Numbered from the stretch's first letter, positions 22,301 through 35,144 are shown. The stretch is DNA of 64,000 nt from Rhyacophila brunnea (GCA_022495005.1 JAGYXB010001964.1:682001-746000); one strand, 5' to 3'. A program made the numbers and translations. The notes: generated by a model not told the origin, from the sequence alone.

Positions 22301-25300
22301 ACCAATTTTATGTTTTCGAAAGGACTGACAAAAAAAACTAAATACAGAAAAAAAACATATTGAAATATTTATTCACTTTTTTATTAAAAAATCATACAAA
22401 TTGATGTGAATTGATATTATGTTATACTTGTCCACATGACAATAGGAAAAATGAGACACCAGTCTTTGAGAATTAAATTTTGTTTATTATTTGGTTTATT
22501 AATTAGTTTTTGGGATTTGCCTCAATAATGATTATCATTAATGTATTAAAGGTTTGATTCATTTTCTTACCAGGATAAGTCTTGTGCAGGTGCTCTATGG
22601 TGAAGCAGTCTCGTTTCTTCGCCAGTTTGGTGACACAGCACACCGCTCGGAGGGCATACTGCCGCGTGCTCCTCGAGTTGTCGTCTATTAAGCTGGCCAA
22701 TAGTGGGAAGAGTTTATTGACGTGGGGCACCAAGCTTTCTTTCGTGGGGAACAAGTCCACAGTCTGAAATTAAATACGCACCAATAACAACAATATCACA
22801 ACTAAGACAACGGCAAAGCTAAATCTGTCTGATAAGATGATAAAAGCCCAAAAATCCTGTGAATAGCTGCCGTGCAGTTTGACACTAGTCAGGAGACTTT
22901 TTATGAAAATAGAAATTTACCACGGTCTGGGGTCTGGGGTCTGGGAACTATGCACTGATGGTTGGTAAGGAATTACAATCTATCATAGCATGGCGAAATT
23001 CACAACTATAAACATGGTTAGGTACATACTTTGTTATGAAATTGTGGAGTTTTTGTAAGAAATATTTATAATAATTTTTTCCATAGACCTGCTAAAATAA
23101 TTGACAGTCTCTCGGATGAAGCTTTAGGGCTCCGTACGGGGCTGCGCCATCAGATTGAGGTGTACTGGTCTATACCAATACAATATAACATAAAAACAAA
23201 AATATAACAGAAAAAATACTTTTAATAACAAATAACTACATTAGAAATAAACTGAGCTTGTATGAAGTTTGATTTATACCCATGTGTAAGTTTCTGATTC
23301 ATTTTATGTTATCACATAAATTAATAAAAATGAGAAAGATTGGAAAAAAACAATGTTTCGCACTATTAACAAAGTAATTCCACCATGATCTCATACGTTT
23401 TACGGCAGTTTCATATTTGGCTGACTAATTAGATTTATGAAGCAGAAAGGCCAAAGTACACCATGATTTGCTTTACTATTTTAAATCTCGCTAACCCATT
23501 CATTAAGTTTTTACTTTCAGAAACAACAATCTCATATTAAATTCACATTATTATTTATATTACAATATTATTTATTCCATTAAACTTATGTATTTCCAAG
23601 ATTGAACGTATACAATATTAATAATAAATATCTTAAATATTATAATTAATTATACTAGATTTATTTTTGACCGATTTTATCAATGCTATTTGTAAATATA
23701 AAAATTTTATATTAACAATGGAAAAAATGCCAATCCCGGGACCAGTCCCGTGATTGTCAAATTGTAATCCCAAAATCCCGGGATCAGAATTTTGGCTCGG
23801 GATTGGATTTCCTAGTTACCACAATTCAGCTCAATGTAGTCAAGTCCTAAATGCATAATGATAAAAGTTTGTCAATTCAGGGCACGATTGATAGTTGTGT
23901 GACGAACGTGACACAATGATATTATTGATTCCATACCTTTACACATTTTCCAAAGTCTACATCGTTGTCGGGCTGATAGGCGGTTTCACTGTCTTGAAGT
24001 ATAGCGCACAAACAACACACTGCGGCAGTTCTTATTGCCTCTGCGGAGCTCCCAGCTGCCCATACCAAATTCGGTTCAATTGCATCTACAAATTCAATAT
24101 TATTCACCAATCAGAACATCTTCTACAACCGTTATTGCCACACCATGTGCAGCCTGTTTCTCAGCATCTGAATACGATTAAATTGCTACGAACATGTGAA
24201 ACAGAACCTCCATAAAAATAGTCCAGATAATGAATGGTAAATCCATATTGTAGAATCATTGATTGTGAAAAATTGTCATCTTCTTTAAAATAAATAAAGT
24301 TTAGGAAGTTACAGATCAAGCAACACTTTTGCAAACAGCAAAATGCAATCGGCAATCATTTAAATTTTGTTTCTAATCTATGCTCACAATGCTGCTGGAT
24401 TCAAAGGTCCCTCAAAAGAGCATAGATGTATATTAGAAATGATTCACAATATACCGGCGACGCAAACATATGAAAGTAAAAATAAATCATACCGTGTGTT
24501 TTTTGTAATGAATTCAAACTAATCTCAGTTTCTTACAGTTATCAGAATACTTTCATTTTCGAGCGCAAGCATAGAGTTTTTAAATCAAGTGTTTATAATT
24601 TGTATTCAATCAAACAAATGAAAACATGCTACGCAAAGGAGATGTCGACAGGTCTAAATTCATTAGATCCCGATTGAGAAATTCACCAAAATCGGCATAT
24701 TAAATGGCAATATTGTAATAAACTCTTTTTTCAAGAGATGAAACTGACAAGACAACTTATTTCTTTGTTCTAATGTGGAAAGATTGAAACAGTAATGAGA
24801 CAAATGAAGCAACAATGGTGGACTAGTAAATTCAACAACACTGCGAAAAGTTATAGTACCTTCTAATATCACATTGAGGAAGGCTTCTAGATGCTCCGTC
24901 TTGGACAACTTTAAATTCTCATCTCGGTTCAGCAGAACGGAAGAGAGACTAGTGAACAGCTTTAATTTGACTTCTGCTTCTATTTCTTTCGACGTGAGAG
25001 CCTCGACTAGAAGCGGCGACAACAAGTGAAGATGGACTCCGATTGCAGGCCCTAAAATATAGACAGATTAATTATTGATACTCAATTTCATTAAATGCAA
25101 GTGGAACTGTGGTGGATCACATTAAAATTATGATTTGAAAGCATACCATCTGTAAAATATATATATATATATATAATATATATATGGGCCATCAAAGAAT
25201 AGAGTTAATATTACAGATTTACAAAAAATTCACTTAAAGTTTGACAGTGCAACAGTGAGAAGTCCTCATTTATCTACAGACTCTGCAGGCAGCCATTTTT

Positions 25301-28300
25301 CAATGCACATACGTACAGAATATTTATTTTGCTATGGCTATGAATTCACCCACATTAAAAACGTTGTAGAATTGGCATCAAATGTCGTAATTCTAGTTAC
25401 AAGTCGAAACTCTGCTGGTTCGACCCTCAGTCGGACTGGTTGGTCATTGCAACTTGGTTTCTATGACGGAAAATTTCTCAGCTTACAAAAAGCTTGTGGT
25501 ATCTTACGGCGAGTGAAAAAATCTTTTCTCTTCAAGGTTTCACCGTAATGGATTAAGTCAGAATAGGAATCAGCGCATGCCAACCAGGGTCTTGGCAGGT
25601 TGCTCACGGGAAACTCGACACAACATTGAATAGTGTCTAAAGTTCATTACGGGCCTTCATTATGTCGAGTGGCGAAGGAAAAAGCAAGTCGAAACTCTAA
25701 AGATTAATTTTCCAGATTACCTGTATGTATCAGAATTGTCTGAAGAATGCAACGGTCCGGTGTGTAAAGCGTCCAAGTGCAGGCATCCGATGTGATGTTG
25801 GCCAAAACAGGCGTGACATATTTGCAGAAGAGGTCATTGATATCTGAACCGCATCCGATGGTTATTCTTAATTTGTCCAGTAAACCTGTTTAGCGAAAAT
25901 AAGTATTATAAAAGTAACCGTTCAGAACATAAAGTTTGATAAGAGATATCATTCTTCATTGAATCGATAAGTAGTAACATCCACTGTATTGATTTCCCTT
26001 TGGGGATTAGACCGAAACCGACTTTAGATGCTCTTATAACTAGGTGTTTGTTAACATGAAATAATATTAAGATTTAGTTGAAGGTATTTTATGTTTGACT
26101 TTGTTGTAACATTTTATTTACCAGACCTAGTTGATTACAGATTACATTAATGGTGTGACTTTACTTATGCAATGATTGCAGTGGTGTTTTCATTTATGTG
26201 ATTATGCGATCATCGCATTGCATCTGAAGGCTCTGAAAACAAAAACGGCACTTTCTATTTTCGTAAAATATTGATAACAAAAGGGTATAATTTCTTTCTT
26301 ATATGTATATCTTATAAACAAAGTATTCTAAAATGTTGTGTGTATACTAATAAAAAATAACATTTTTTAATAGTTTTTTCAGAGGTTATACATACTTATA
26401 AGAAAGAAATGAGACATTTTTATTGATTTGCCAACTTTTTATGAGAATGGGGACTGCCATCTTTGTTTCCAGAGCTTTCATTTCTTCAATGTGAGTGCTT
26501 CCTCGCTCGATTCAATGAGCAGTTGCATTATACATGTACCTGCTAAGGAAAATAGACCACTGCGATGACTGCAGCGATCATCGTACTAACAATTAAATTT
26601 AGTTACGATCATCGCATAAGTAAAATCACCACTTAATGAGTTTTGAATTATACAAAATATGATTAAATCAACTGTAAGAATGATAATTTCTTACACAGGG
26701 CACGTATTTCCACATCAGTCTCAGAAGGCGTGGAGTAGATGGTGAAGAGGACTTTAAACATGTCATGGCTGACACTCTGACAATTCTCCCCGCACAAGTT
26801 CATCAATGACTCGCAGACCCTCGCTAAACTGAGCTGCTCCTTCTGTAAAAGAAGACAGTGATATTTTAAAATAGATATGAGTGCGGTGGTCGGTTATGTT
26901 ATAACTTATAATATTATCATCTTCAAATCATTGGAAACATCTCCCTCGGCCTTTCATAAAATTGAATCTATGCCCGGACGGGTGGTGTTTAAAGACACAT
27001 TTTTATGAGGGTACACGAGTGAAACACTAAAACTTGCTAGTTTTCGAGACACTTGTTTTCATAATAAATATTTTATCTATAAAACAATATACATATTATG
27101 ATTCTTTCGAAAGATACATAGATATTCATGTGAATATTACGTATTTTTTAAATACAATTTGTTTTTCTACCCAATCTTCAGAGGTTATGTTATAATCCAA
27201 TGCAAACAATCATCAAATCGTATCGAAATAAAAGCGGTAATCGTCTGGATTTTTACAGTTGCTATATTGTAATAATATTTAACTATTTACAAGCTGAAAG
27301 CTATTTCACTTGCACCATTATCAAGACAACCACCTGTAGAATTCAATATGTATAATTTATATGTATTATCATTTTGTAAAATGGAATTCTACTAAGTAAA
27401 TGCTAACTCAATTAATATTAAATTTATTAGATATTTTGTTTTTTGATTCACTTCGAAATAAGATCGACAAAAGATAAATAGCTGTATATTTTGTATCAGT
27501 TGAAAATGAAAGCGGACGAAACCGGTTTTGAAGATTATTAAATTAAGTGTATAAGTACTCCATATTGTGTTATATATTAATTAATATTCTTTATTCCTTT
27601 TTATTGTATTACATGTATAGATATTTTTTACATGGTTTTTTTAGATTGTATTCCCCAATTTTGTAGGAATTTTTTCATTTTTACATTTTTCTTTCCTAGG
27701 AATAAATCCCATGATATTATTTTTACATAGTCTTTCGTATTAGGGTGCCACGTAAATCGAGAAATTAGTGTATAATAAATACTTTTGATTACTGTAGCGC
27801 ATAGGCTAATCACTGTTGGGTAACAATACTTTTTTTCTACATAAACAAATAATACACCATGCAGATTTTCAAAAACATCTATTGATAATTATTATGTAAT
27901 AAAACTCACCTTATTTGATCTGGTAGCCACAAGTTTGGCGAGCGATTTGGTGATCTTTCTGAGATATCTAGGATTGATATGGTCCACGCGCGAGCCTCTC
28001 ACAATGTCCGCCAACACCGTGAGGCAAGGCCAAGACTCTATCTCCCCCTTGAGAAGTTTCCACCAAACGTCTGGACCGACGAAATATCCAAAGTATTCAG
28101 CGGCTCGGTGAATCTGTTTTAGAGTGCAAACAATAAATTAATGTTGCAAAAATATAACCTGACAAAAATCCTGTTTAACGTGGCAAGTGAAAATTATAAT
28201 GCTTCAATTAGTTGCAATTTTGATTTCGCATTGCAGATTAATCACACTTCTGTGCTGCGGTTTAGTTGCCAACGCCGCACACTTGCATCAATTTAGATGT

Positions 28301-31300
28301 AAATCAAGTAAAACCTTAAAATAGAGAATTCTATAATGGAACCAATTGGCTACGAAGATGTGATGTACAGTAATTACACCGGGTCAATATGATTATCGCT
28401 AAAGTTGCTATTTGTCAACGAACCCCGCCCCTCATTATGTCTTGTTTCATGCGAAAAATATTGAACCTCAAGCTTTTGTGGTATGTTTATAGCTAATGCT
28501 TTAGTTGAGTCATTTTTTTATTTATTTACAAACTATACATGCAATGCTACCAACGCAGAGTATTCATTTTTCTATAGTCATCATTTCAACTATACTAAAA
28601 ACGTTCCCGAATCACGATCAAGTTCATATTACTCACCCCATTATGGTAGTTCAGTCCCGTTGGAAATAATATTTGTTCTCATACCTCTACTGCGACAATG
28701 GGGTCATCAATTTTAGCTCCTTTGGTGAGACATCGAGTAACTAAAGCCGCGTGCTGCAGGATTCCTGTCTCGGATGTTATCACCAAAATGTGCAATAGTT
28801 GGGCCGAACGTATGCGGGTGGCTGACTGCCAACCTTGCAGCTCTGAAAAAGTCGATCCATCTTATTAATGAATAGCATACTAATTTTCAATTGACTTAAT
28901 CTTGTTTAATGAGCTTTACGGTAGAGAGTCATGACATCTTAAGAAGAATAGCAGCCGTATACTGAATGTCGACAACAGAAGTTTGCGGCAGATATTGCAT
29001 GTATGGTGCGGTGTTATGACTTTAGGAGTAACAGGGAGATACGAGAGCGTACCAAGCAGCCTCTTATCACGCAGAGAGTGAAGATGCGATATTGGACCTG
29101 GTTCGGCCACGTACTGCAGATGCCTCAAGAGAATTTCAACTTGGCTTGCCTTTTTGTCATGCCAACAAGATTCCGGCGTCCTTTAAGGTTATTAAATAGA
29201 TGACCTGAGAAAATACAAGAAGACTGGCTAGCAACAGGGATTCTTGGATGCGCTGTGTGATGTTCATATGTTCCAACTAAGAGGTGGACATTGTCGAAAA
29301 AGAAGAAAAATCGATACAGCTTTGTTATGATGTAATTGACAAAATTGTTCCGACCATGTCCGATCCTAATAGGATCATATGGGCCTCCACAGAGTAGAGG
29401 TTTTGTATTAACAGATTTTGTTTTTTTACGAGAAATGGATGTCAGCCAGTTGCTCAACCTATTAGGTCCATACCCTGACTCACACACAAATTGAAAAACA
29501 ATATGTGTACTTGCCAGACCCAGGATTCGAACCTGAGACCCACGGCGTGATAGTCCAACGCTTATGCCGCGCGGCCACCGTGGGTTTGTAATTAATTTAC
29601 GTACTTGGTAAAATATTAATTGAGCCCTTGGCTAAAATAATAGCAAGGTCAGAATAATTCTATTTTCACTCCTGTGCACTCAAATTTTGGGGCATTGTCC
29701 AATCTAACTATTAAAAATAATTTCATCTCCCCATCAACAGCCTGTCAATTTGTTTAAACAGAGTATTGAAATATATAAAAACATCAAATTTGAGCATGCA
29801 TAGCAAAAATGAAGCTGAACACATTATGTACATCACAATAATTGTTACCGTTCAAAATAGCTGGTATAATTTTGCCCACATTCCTTTCCACGAGGGTCCG
29901 GCAGCCAAGATTCGGTCGGGTAACTGAAAGCAAAAAATATCTACATTCAATCTAGTCAGACAGAAAACAAATTCCATCTAAATTCATCATATGAATACAT
30001 GTATTAATTAAGGCGCCAAGTACCAAAAACAAAAAAACTGACATTTTTATAGAAAAGTGTTCTACATACTAACGCCAATAACTTCAACTATGGTCTAAGT
30101 GCCTCAAGCAAGTCAAAAAAATACAGCAAAATATTTAAACCTGTCGACATTGTAAGTCCGTTGGCCTGTTTTATTTATAATGGTGTAAATAGCACTACAG
30201 TGGTCAACCTCAATCAATATAAAATGGCTGACGATGGTGTGTTAACACTTGCGAGTCCTTAATACCTACAATTATAGAAGCTGCTGTGATTGCTTCACAC
30301 TGTAAAACCACATTTTTCAAAAGGTCTGCTTCATGAAATTTTACTGCAATGACTCGGTATTTTGTAACTACAGGCAATACTACTTTTTGGTACTTAGAGC
30401 CTTAATTAATACACGTATTCAATTATCTAAAAAAATTTGGTTGAACATAATATCTATTGCCCTGTTGGCTTCACCGAATGGTGGGTTAGTTCAATACCTT
30501 GTGAGAACAAACATCTGATGTTTCACAGATTTATTACACAGTTATCATTAACAAACACACCAACATTACCATGGCATTCTTAGAGCATGTTTGCATTCAT
30601 ACACCTACACTACACTTCATCAGAACACATATCATCTCTTGATAATGGCCTCTGCAATGAGCCTGAAATGTCGAGGAAAGAAGAAGTACACACGGTGGAA
30701 ACCCAAACTTCTTCTTATTGTGCCATCCCCTAGCGGAGGTCGGCCACCATCAAGGCGATCTTATCTTTGTCGTCTGCTACCCGGAACAGTTCAGTGGAGC
30801 TGCACTCGTACCAATCACGGAGGTTCTTAAGCCACGAAATGCGGCGCCGTCCTCTGCTACGCTTACCGTTGATCTTTCCTTGAATGACAAGTTGGGGAAC
30901 ACTGTACTTTTGTCCTCTCATAATGTGGCCGAGGTACTGTAGTTTCCTGGTTTTAATACTACGTAGGACTTCTCGGTCCTTCCCCATTCGAACTTCAACA
31001 TTTGTCACCCGGTCAGTCCAAGGAATTTTGAGTCTATATAGCCACATCTCGAAAGCTTCAAGTCTCCGTGACATCTCTTGGTTTAGCGTCCATACCATAG
31101 AAAAGAATTGAGAGAACATAACAACGTACCATACGCAGTCTCAGACCTAGGTTAAAGTCTCGATTGCTAAGGAGGCGTCTCATTTTGAGAAAGGCAAAAA
31201 GGAAACCCAAACTTCTATTACAATAAAAAACAACCATGAAAGTGTCAAACATTATACAACATTACCAAGAATTGAAGAGTTTAGTCACGTACATCAGCTT

Positions 31301-34300
31301 TGAAATTTTGATTTGATCTCAAATTTAATATAACACCTTATGCAGTGGATGCATCATCATCATCATCAGTAGCTTAACAACAGGGTGGGTCCTAGTCTTC
31401 TTCAAGAACTTCCTTCATCTCCCCCGATCCCGGGCCAGTGTCTTCCGGGTGTCTGCACTGACCGCTCTACCATCCTTGTTGACACCGTTAAACCACCAAA
31501 GTTTGGGTTTGCCAGTAGACCTCCAACCGTCCAGTTTGCTATCCAACGAATACTTCACTATTCAATTTTGCCTATTATTCTATTATTACAGATGGCGTTT
31601 GTAACGCATTTGGATACGTCGGCTGATTCATAAAGACACAACTCAGTCAGATTTCTTTCTAAATCATATAACAGTGTCCTCGTAGACAATATATTTATTG
31701 GGCGGAGTTATGAATGAAGAAACTATCTCAAACTTTTGTAATATTGAACTAACCACACCAAAAGGCCTAGAATGCGATCAAATCATTCAGAGGTTCTAAC
31801 TCGAGTGTATTTTCAAAATGTGGCCCACACAAACTCTCATAAATCATAAAAAAATTCATTACACTTGTTTTAAATTTTCTAGTAGTATTTAAAATTTGTC
31901 ATTATCTTTTTCAGCTTCGATTACTTCACAATCGACACTGCTCGCATATTGTGCTGCCCTGATACTTGACGATATTTTTCTGTCAAATTTTAGTCTCACA
32001 TTCCTTTCCTTCAGGTGATTTTACATTGCCGCAATTATTAAAGAAGTTTCCTTTAACTGTGCAAAAAGTTTTTAACCCATTAATTTTCGGAAGGTATTAA
32101 CATGGCGGTACCCGGTGGGCCGCGAATTTCGAATGAAAAAACATATCTTTTTGGAAATATAGTGTGTCGAATTGTAGAACGCGCATATGCGCTTGTGGCA
32201 TACATTTGGTTAACGCACATAATTTAATAAATTTAATTTAATTATAAATAATATATCGGATGAAAGAATAGAATGTTCACCTGGTGGATAATGCTTGGGG
32301 GGCTCCAGCAAAAAGTCAGTCTGCGGTTTGAGTTCTTCCTCATTCTCGGTCATGTATTGTTTTCCAACATTATCCCACAATGTATCCGCTTCTAAACGAT
32401 TTTCTTCGATCACATCACACATACTGAAAATTTCACAAGAATTAATTAGATTTACATAACAGAGAATTTATTAACATTTAAGGATTATTATGTATTTGTT
32501 TTTATATAACTGTTGTTAGATGTCGCCATTTCCACATAGTCAACAAAAATGCCAATAGATGCTAGAGATCCGGGAACACTAACTATACCACGACGATTGC
32601 TGCGGTCACTGTGAGCGAGCGACCTGAGGATAGTCATCTGCCATCCATCAAAACTGATTTTATTGTATTTTGTGTCAGTGTACATTTACCATTGAGCCAT
32701 AGTGCCTGAAGATGCCGAAAGGCGTAACCCAGGTCACAAAAAATGACAAATCGAATACTACAAATTTTAAATCATTTAGAATTTTAATTGAAATTCAATA
32801 ACAGTGCACTCAGTCGATAGTATTATTTCAATAATTACGAAACAATCAATACAATTGATTTTTATAAAATAGGTAATTAAATCAGTTTGGTATTGCCAGA
32901 ATGCCAGTGTTACGTCAGTATTGAAAAAAAGCAACACGTGAATTTAACATCTCACTGTCAATATCTCCCATTAATATTTGAAAGATTTGAGGGTGAAGAG
33001 TTGCAAATGAAGTTACCAACCCGGTGAGCAGGAGTGGAATCATCCGGTGCCAGTAGGAGTAGCGGTCTCGATAGTTGAGCATCCAGTTGCCCACTTCCTT
33101 GGTGACCTGCAGGCGCACTGGGGAGCAGTCGTCGAATACTCTCTCAGCTAATGGCGTCACCGACATTTCAAAGCATTTCGCGTTACCATTCATGACGATG
33201 GCACCTTAAAATATGAAAATATGATTGTCAGAAACCGTAGTTTCATTTGAAACGCAACGCTTACAGAAGGTGTCAATTTTGTAAGCAGTGCGACCACTCA
33301 ACCTTATAATCATAACTAATATTAATATGAAAAATACTTTCGCTGCACTTTAAAGATTCCAAAGTTTTTACACAAAAATATTTTATTTAATTAACTGAAC
33401 ATATTCTGAAATCTACAGGTTAAGTCAGATATAATGTCAGTTTCAGGAGAGAGAAACACAAGTGGCTGCCATGAAAACGGTATATATTGTACACAGAATT
33501 CAATCAAATGTACAGTGGAACCTGAATTAACCGGAACTCTATGTGATCACCAGTTTCGTATGATTATAAGAAAAAGATACAATTTAAAAAAAATATGTTT
33601 TCGTTTACTCGAATTTATCCTTATCCAGATTATTTTCATCCCCAATTTGTTTGTATAATTGATGTTCTAATTACAATTCCCAACCCTGTTTCCCCAGACA
33701 CAGGTGGGCCCGTGAGCACTTTTACATGCGCCAACAGACTGTGATACATATAAAAAAACAAAACGATTTGTTTTAATATTTTAAATTGATTAATAAACAA
33801 TATTGCAATTGAATTTTTGTGTTAGTTGATTGGATATATTCAATATATCGTCGACATACGGTTGTACAAGTAACATGGTGGATCAAAAAAAATATCTCTC
33901 CCTAAAATGTCGGCCATATAAGATGAAAAAATACTTTGGATTAATCAATGTTTGGTTATTATTTTCAACAATGACATAATAAAATTGATTGCGACTCACT
34001 AATACGAACCTAAATCACTATTTAAGAATGATTAATGTTTTAATATAATAATATTTAAAACTGCATTAATACAAGGTTATTGACTGGGTATTGTTATAAA
34101 AACAGAACTAATAAGTAAATGTGCTCTTGATGAAAATAAGGTTGCCAGCTCCTGTTTTACTGTATTGTATTTTAATTTATTCGTACTTGTAATGAATTTC
34201 GACTAAATATAATACTCTATTTGTTTAGTCTCTGTAAGATATACTTAAATATTTTGAAGATTTGCGTTATTCTATTCTACCACTATTTAGTGGTGTCGCT

Positions 34301-35061
34301 GGTCCCTAGACAGCCAATTTCAGCTACCTAACAACGTTAAGCAGCATTTATGGCCACTTATGTACATATATATGATTGTTTAGATAACATTTTTTTGCCT
34401 ACACAATTACAGATTTTTAAAATACATTACCTATGCATTGAACTGCTGCTGTTCTCAGTTTAAAATGTTGATGATTGAAATTCGATATTACTGGTTCTAC
34501 AAAGCTCTCACACTGCATGTGGAAGTCTCTTTTGATAGCTTTCGACAGTAATATGATAGTTTCGCATGATTCCTTTTTTACTTTTGGATAGGGATCTACT
34601 ACAGTTTTCACAAGTATATTGGTGAAATCATTGAAAAACGGCATAAGATACAGTGTTTCTTGATATTTATCGATGATTTTATAGACTAGTTGCACAAAGG
34701 ATAGTCGCAGTTCCTCTGACTCTTCGACGATTTCAGGTTGTCCAACGCGCTTTGCGATCGCCGGGATTATGTACGTCAAATAGTAATCACTGGCGGGGAG
34801 TTTATCCATAAAGCACGAAATTATATCGACAGCTAACTCCCTACATACTTCCGCGTTGTCAGAAAAGCATCGCAAGATGTAAGAATTGATATAATTGAAT
34901 ATTGTTGGAAAGTCTTGACTTCCATCACCGTTCGAGTCAAAAATCCTGTTTTTAATGTTCTGCAATGCCGCCTTTCTTTCCGATTTTATATCACTCTTCA
35001 AGTCTTCAATAAGTCGGGAATATTGCTCCGACAATTGATTATTTTCATTGATTTCTGCCAT
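19351..35061 (-). CDS. DNAAF5: Dynein axonemal assembly factor 5 (HEAT-repeat protein), 13 exons
   Basis: DNAAF5/HEATR2 acts in the cytoplasm with chaperones to preassemble axonemal dynein arms; in insects it is needed in sperm flagella and motile sensory cilia. Exons on the minus strand: 35061-34431, 33204-33021, 32423-32281, 29923-29849, 28842-28685, 28113-27910, 26842-26695, 25885-25721, 25051-24860, 24085-23937, 22763-22571, 22148-21957, 19481-19351. All introns are GT-AG, phases agree, and the sum is 2,565 nt (854 aa, close to the human length). HEAT-like helices run throughout. Diagnostic stretches are DTLWDNVGKQY with HYPPG (exon 3), LGCRTLVERNVGKIIPAIL (exon 4), EAIRTAAVCCLCAI (exon 10) and VLKRLDDSMAKVRSAA (exon 12). 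Start: the first Met of the long exon 1, with an X-box 70 bp upstream. Exon 2 uses donor GTTGGT, because the nearby GTAACT breaks the frame. No damage is visible. Introns hold several transposons. Confidence 0.96.
19528..20096 (+). mobile_element. 5'-truncated RTE-type LINE in DNAAF5 intron 12
   Basis: Encodes the end of a reverse transcriptase polyprotein in broken frames (VKLGWSAFGRLNNVFKSDLP, TYACETWTLSKREIQKLRVA) and ends in (GAT)n, the usual RTE tail. AACGTGG flanks both sides (19521-19527, 20097-20103), a plausible target duplication. It lies antisense to the host gene. Confidence 0.8.
20578..20626 (-). mobile_element. hAT-like solo terminus
   Basis: The reverse strand reads CAGTGATTCCCAACCCTTTT, a typical hAT end. 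No partner end or 8-bp duplication was found; it lies in DNAAF5 intron 12. Confidence 0.35.
21236..21409. mobile_element. Foldback MITE family M2, copy 1 (DNAAF5 intron 12)
   Basis: Starts GGTACAAGTCGGTTTACAGG and ends with its near-complement TGTAAACCGACAAGAACC. The loop has CCTAACCTAACCTAAC, then AACAAATAATCCAGTATATC. The flanks share GTGTTTTA / ATGTTTTA (7 of 8). Related copies are at 51501-51669 and 61352-61530. Confidence 0.75.
22149..24860. other. DNAAF5 introns 9-11: contents
   Basis: Introns 22149-22570, 22764-23936 and 24086-24859 are AT-rich. 22300-22350 resembles 60220-60260 (TGACAAAAAAAACTAAATA type), a dispersed repeat. 23731-23806 is a small GC-rich palindromic relic (CCAATCCCGGGA with CGGGATTGG), probably an eroded hAT end. 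No other gene is supported. Confidence 0.4.
25159..25186. repeat. (AT)n microsatellite
   Basis: An uninterrupted AT dinucleotide run, then TATAATATATATATA, in DNAAF5 intron 8. Confidence 0.9.
26151..26632. mobile_element. TTAA-flanked foldback MITE (DNAAF5 intron 7)
   Basis: TTAA at 26147-26150 and 26633-26636 brackets imperfect inverted ends (GGTGTGACTTTACTTATGC against GGTGATTTTACTTATGC). Further inward, ATCATCGCA, GCTCTGAAAACAAA and TTTCTTTCTTAT also recur inverted, so the whole unit can fold back. TTAA suggests a piggyBac-mobilised MITE; this is inference. Confidence 0.55.
27490..27565 (+). repeat. Dispersed repeat with GCGGACGAAACCGGT core, copy 1
   Basis: GTTGAAAATG, GCGGACGAAACCGGTTTT and ATAAGTACT occur in the same order at 50343-50415. 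Probably the end of a LINE or Penelope-like element; the family is not identified. Confidence 0.45.
28920..29200 (+). mobile_element. LINE reverse-transcriptase C-terminal fragment (DNAAF5 intron 4)
   Basis: The plus strand encodes RSNREIRERTKQPLITQRVK followed by MRYWTWFGHVLQMPQE, the wording typical of the C-terminus of insect LINE polyproteins (R..WFGHV.RM). It is truncated at both ends; the clade is not resolved. Confidence 0.65.
29340..29590 (-). mobile_element. Full-length tRNA-derived SINE (family 2), DNAAF5 intron 4
   Basis: On the minus strand a tRNA-like head (GTGGCCGCGCGGCATAAGCG with the B box GGTTCGAATCC at 29533-29523) is followed by a body with CCTAATAGGTTGAGCAACTG and a tail with GGAGGCCCATATGATCC and ATTAGGATCGGACATGGTC. 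Fragments of the same family are at 7915, 12862, 42604, 55815 and 62459, so it defines the repeat. Confidence 0.85.
30713..31200 (-). mobile_element. 5'-truncated LINE with 16-bp target duplication (DNAAF5 intron 3)
   Basis: GGAAACCCAAACTTCT occurs at 30697-30712 and at 31201-31216, a perfect 16-bp target-site duplication. The minus strand between encodes the C-terminus of a LINE polyprotein: MRRLLSNRDFNLGLRLRMVR, then RKLQYLGHIMRGQKYSVPQL and RRRISWLKNLRDW, with one frame change near 31100. It shares the transcriptional orientation of DNAAF5. Confidence 0.88.
31345..31540 (-). mobile_element. RTE-type LINE 3' tail fragment (DNAAF5 intron 3)
   Basis: The minus strand reads toward a (GATGAT)n tail at about 31360-31345, preceded by broken coding text (TLARDRGR, KFLKKTRTHP). 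Same kind of 3' end as the RTE at 19528-20096. Confidence 0.6.
31541..34430. other. Rest of DNAAF5 introns 1-3: nothing further recognised
   Basis: Apart from exons 2 and 3, this stretch is AT-rich. 32700-32735 (CTGAAGATGCCGAAAGGCG) resembles the GAAGATGxCC...GGCCGAAA phrase of Penelope-like elements, but is too short to call. I see no nested gene. Confidence 0.35.
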
Positions 35062-35104
35062 TATTAAGAAAGTCTAAACAAAATAACACTTCAGTTCGCC
35101 ATTT

Positions 35105-35111
35105 GTAAATA
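35105..35111. promoter_or_regulatory. Forkhead-type site (GTAAATA) upstream of DNAAF5
   Basis: GTAAATA fits RYMAAYA, the motif of forkhead factors such as fd3F that act on motile-cilium genes in Drosophila. It lies 44 bp upstream of the DNAAF5 start codon and 20 bp from an X-box. A 7-mer is weak by itself; the pairing is what matters. Confidence 0.4.
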
Positions 35112-35130
35112 AAGAGACGTCACAATAATA

Positions 35131-35144
35131 GTTGTCATGGCGAG
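35131..35144. promoter_or_regulatory. RFX X-box upstream of DNAAF5
   Basis: GTTGTCATGGCGAG fits RYYNYY-N2-RRNRAC at 11 of 12 informative positions; only the last base differs. On the gene strand the GACAAC half-site is perfect. X-boxes bound by RFX factors commonly sit within about 150 bp of ciliary-gene starts; this one is 70 bp upstream. Confidence 0.6.

Noticed and set aside
25255..25548. Plus-strand 97-aa ORF in DNAAF5 intron 8
   Set aside because: Contains pieces of a dispersed repeat also seen near 15945 and 28575, and no domain; antisense to a spliced host intron.
33017..33021. Alternative donor GTAACT for DNAAF5 exon 2, which looks stronger by consensus
   Set aside because: Using it adds four bases and throws exon 3 out of frame (immediate stop). 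GTTGGT keeps the frame and the spacing seen in the human protein.
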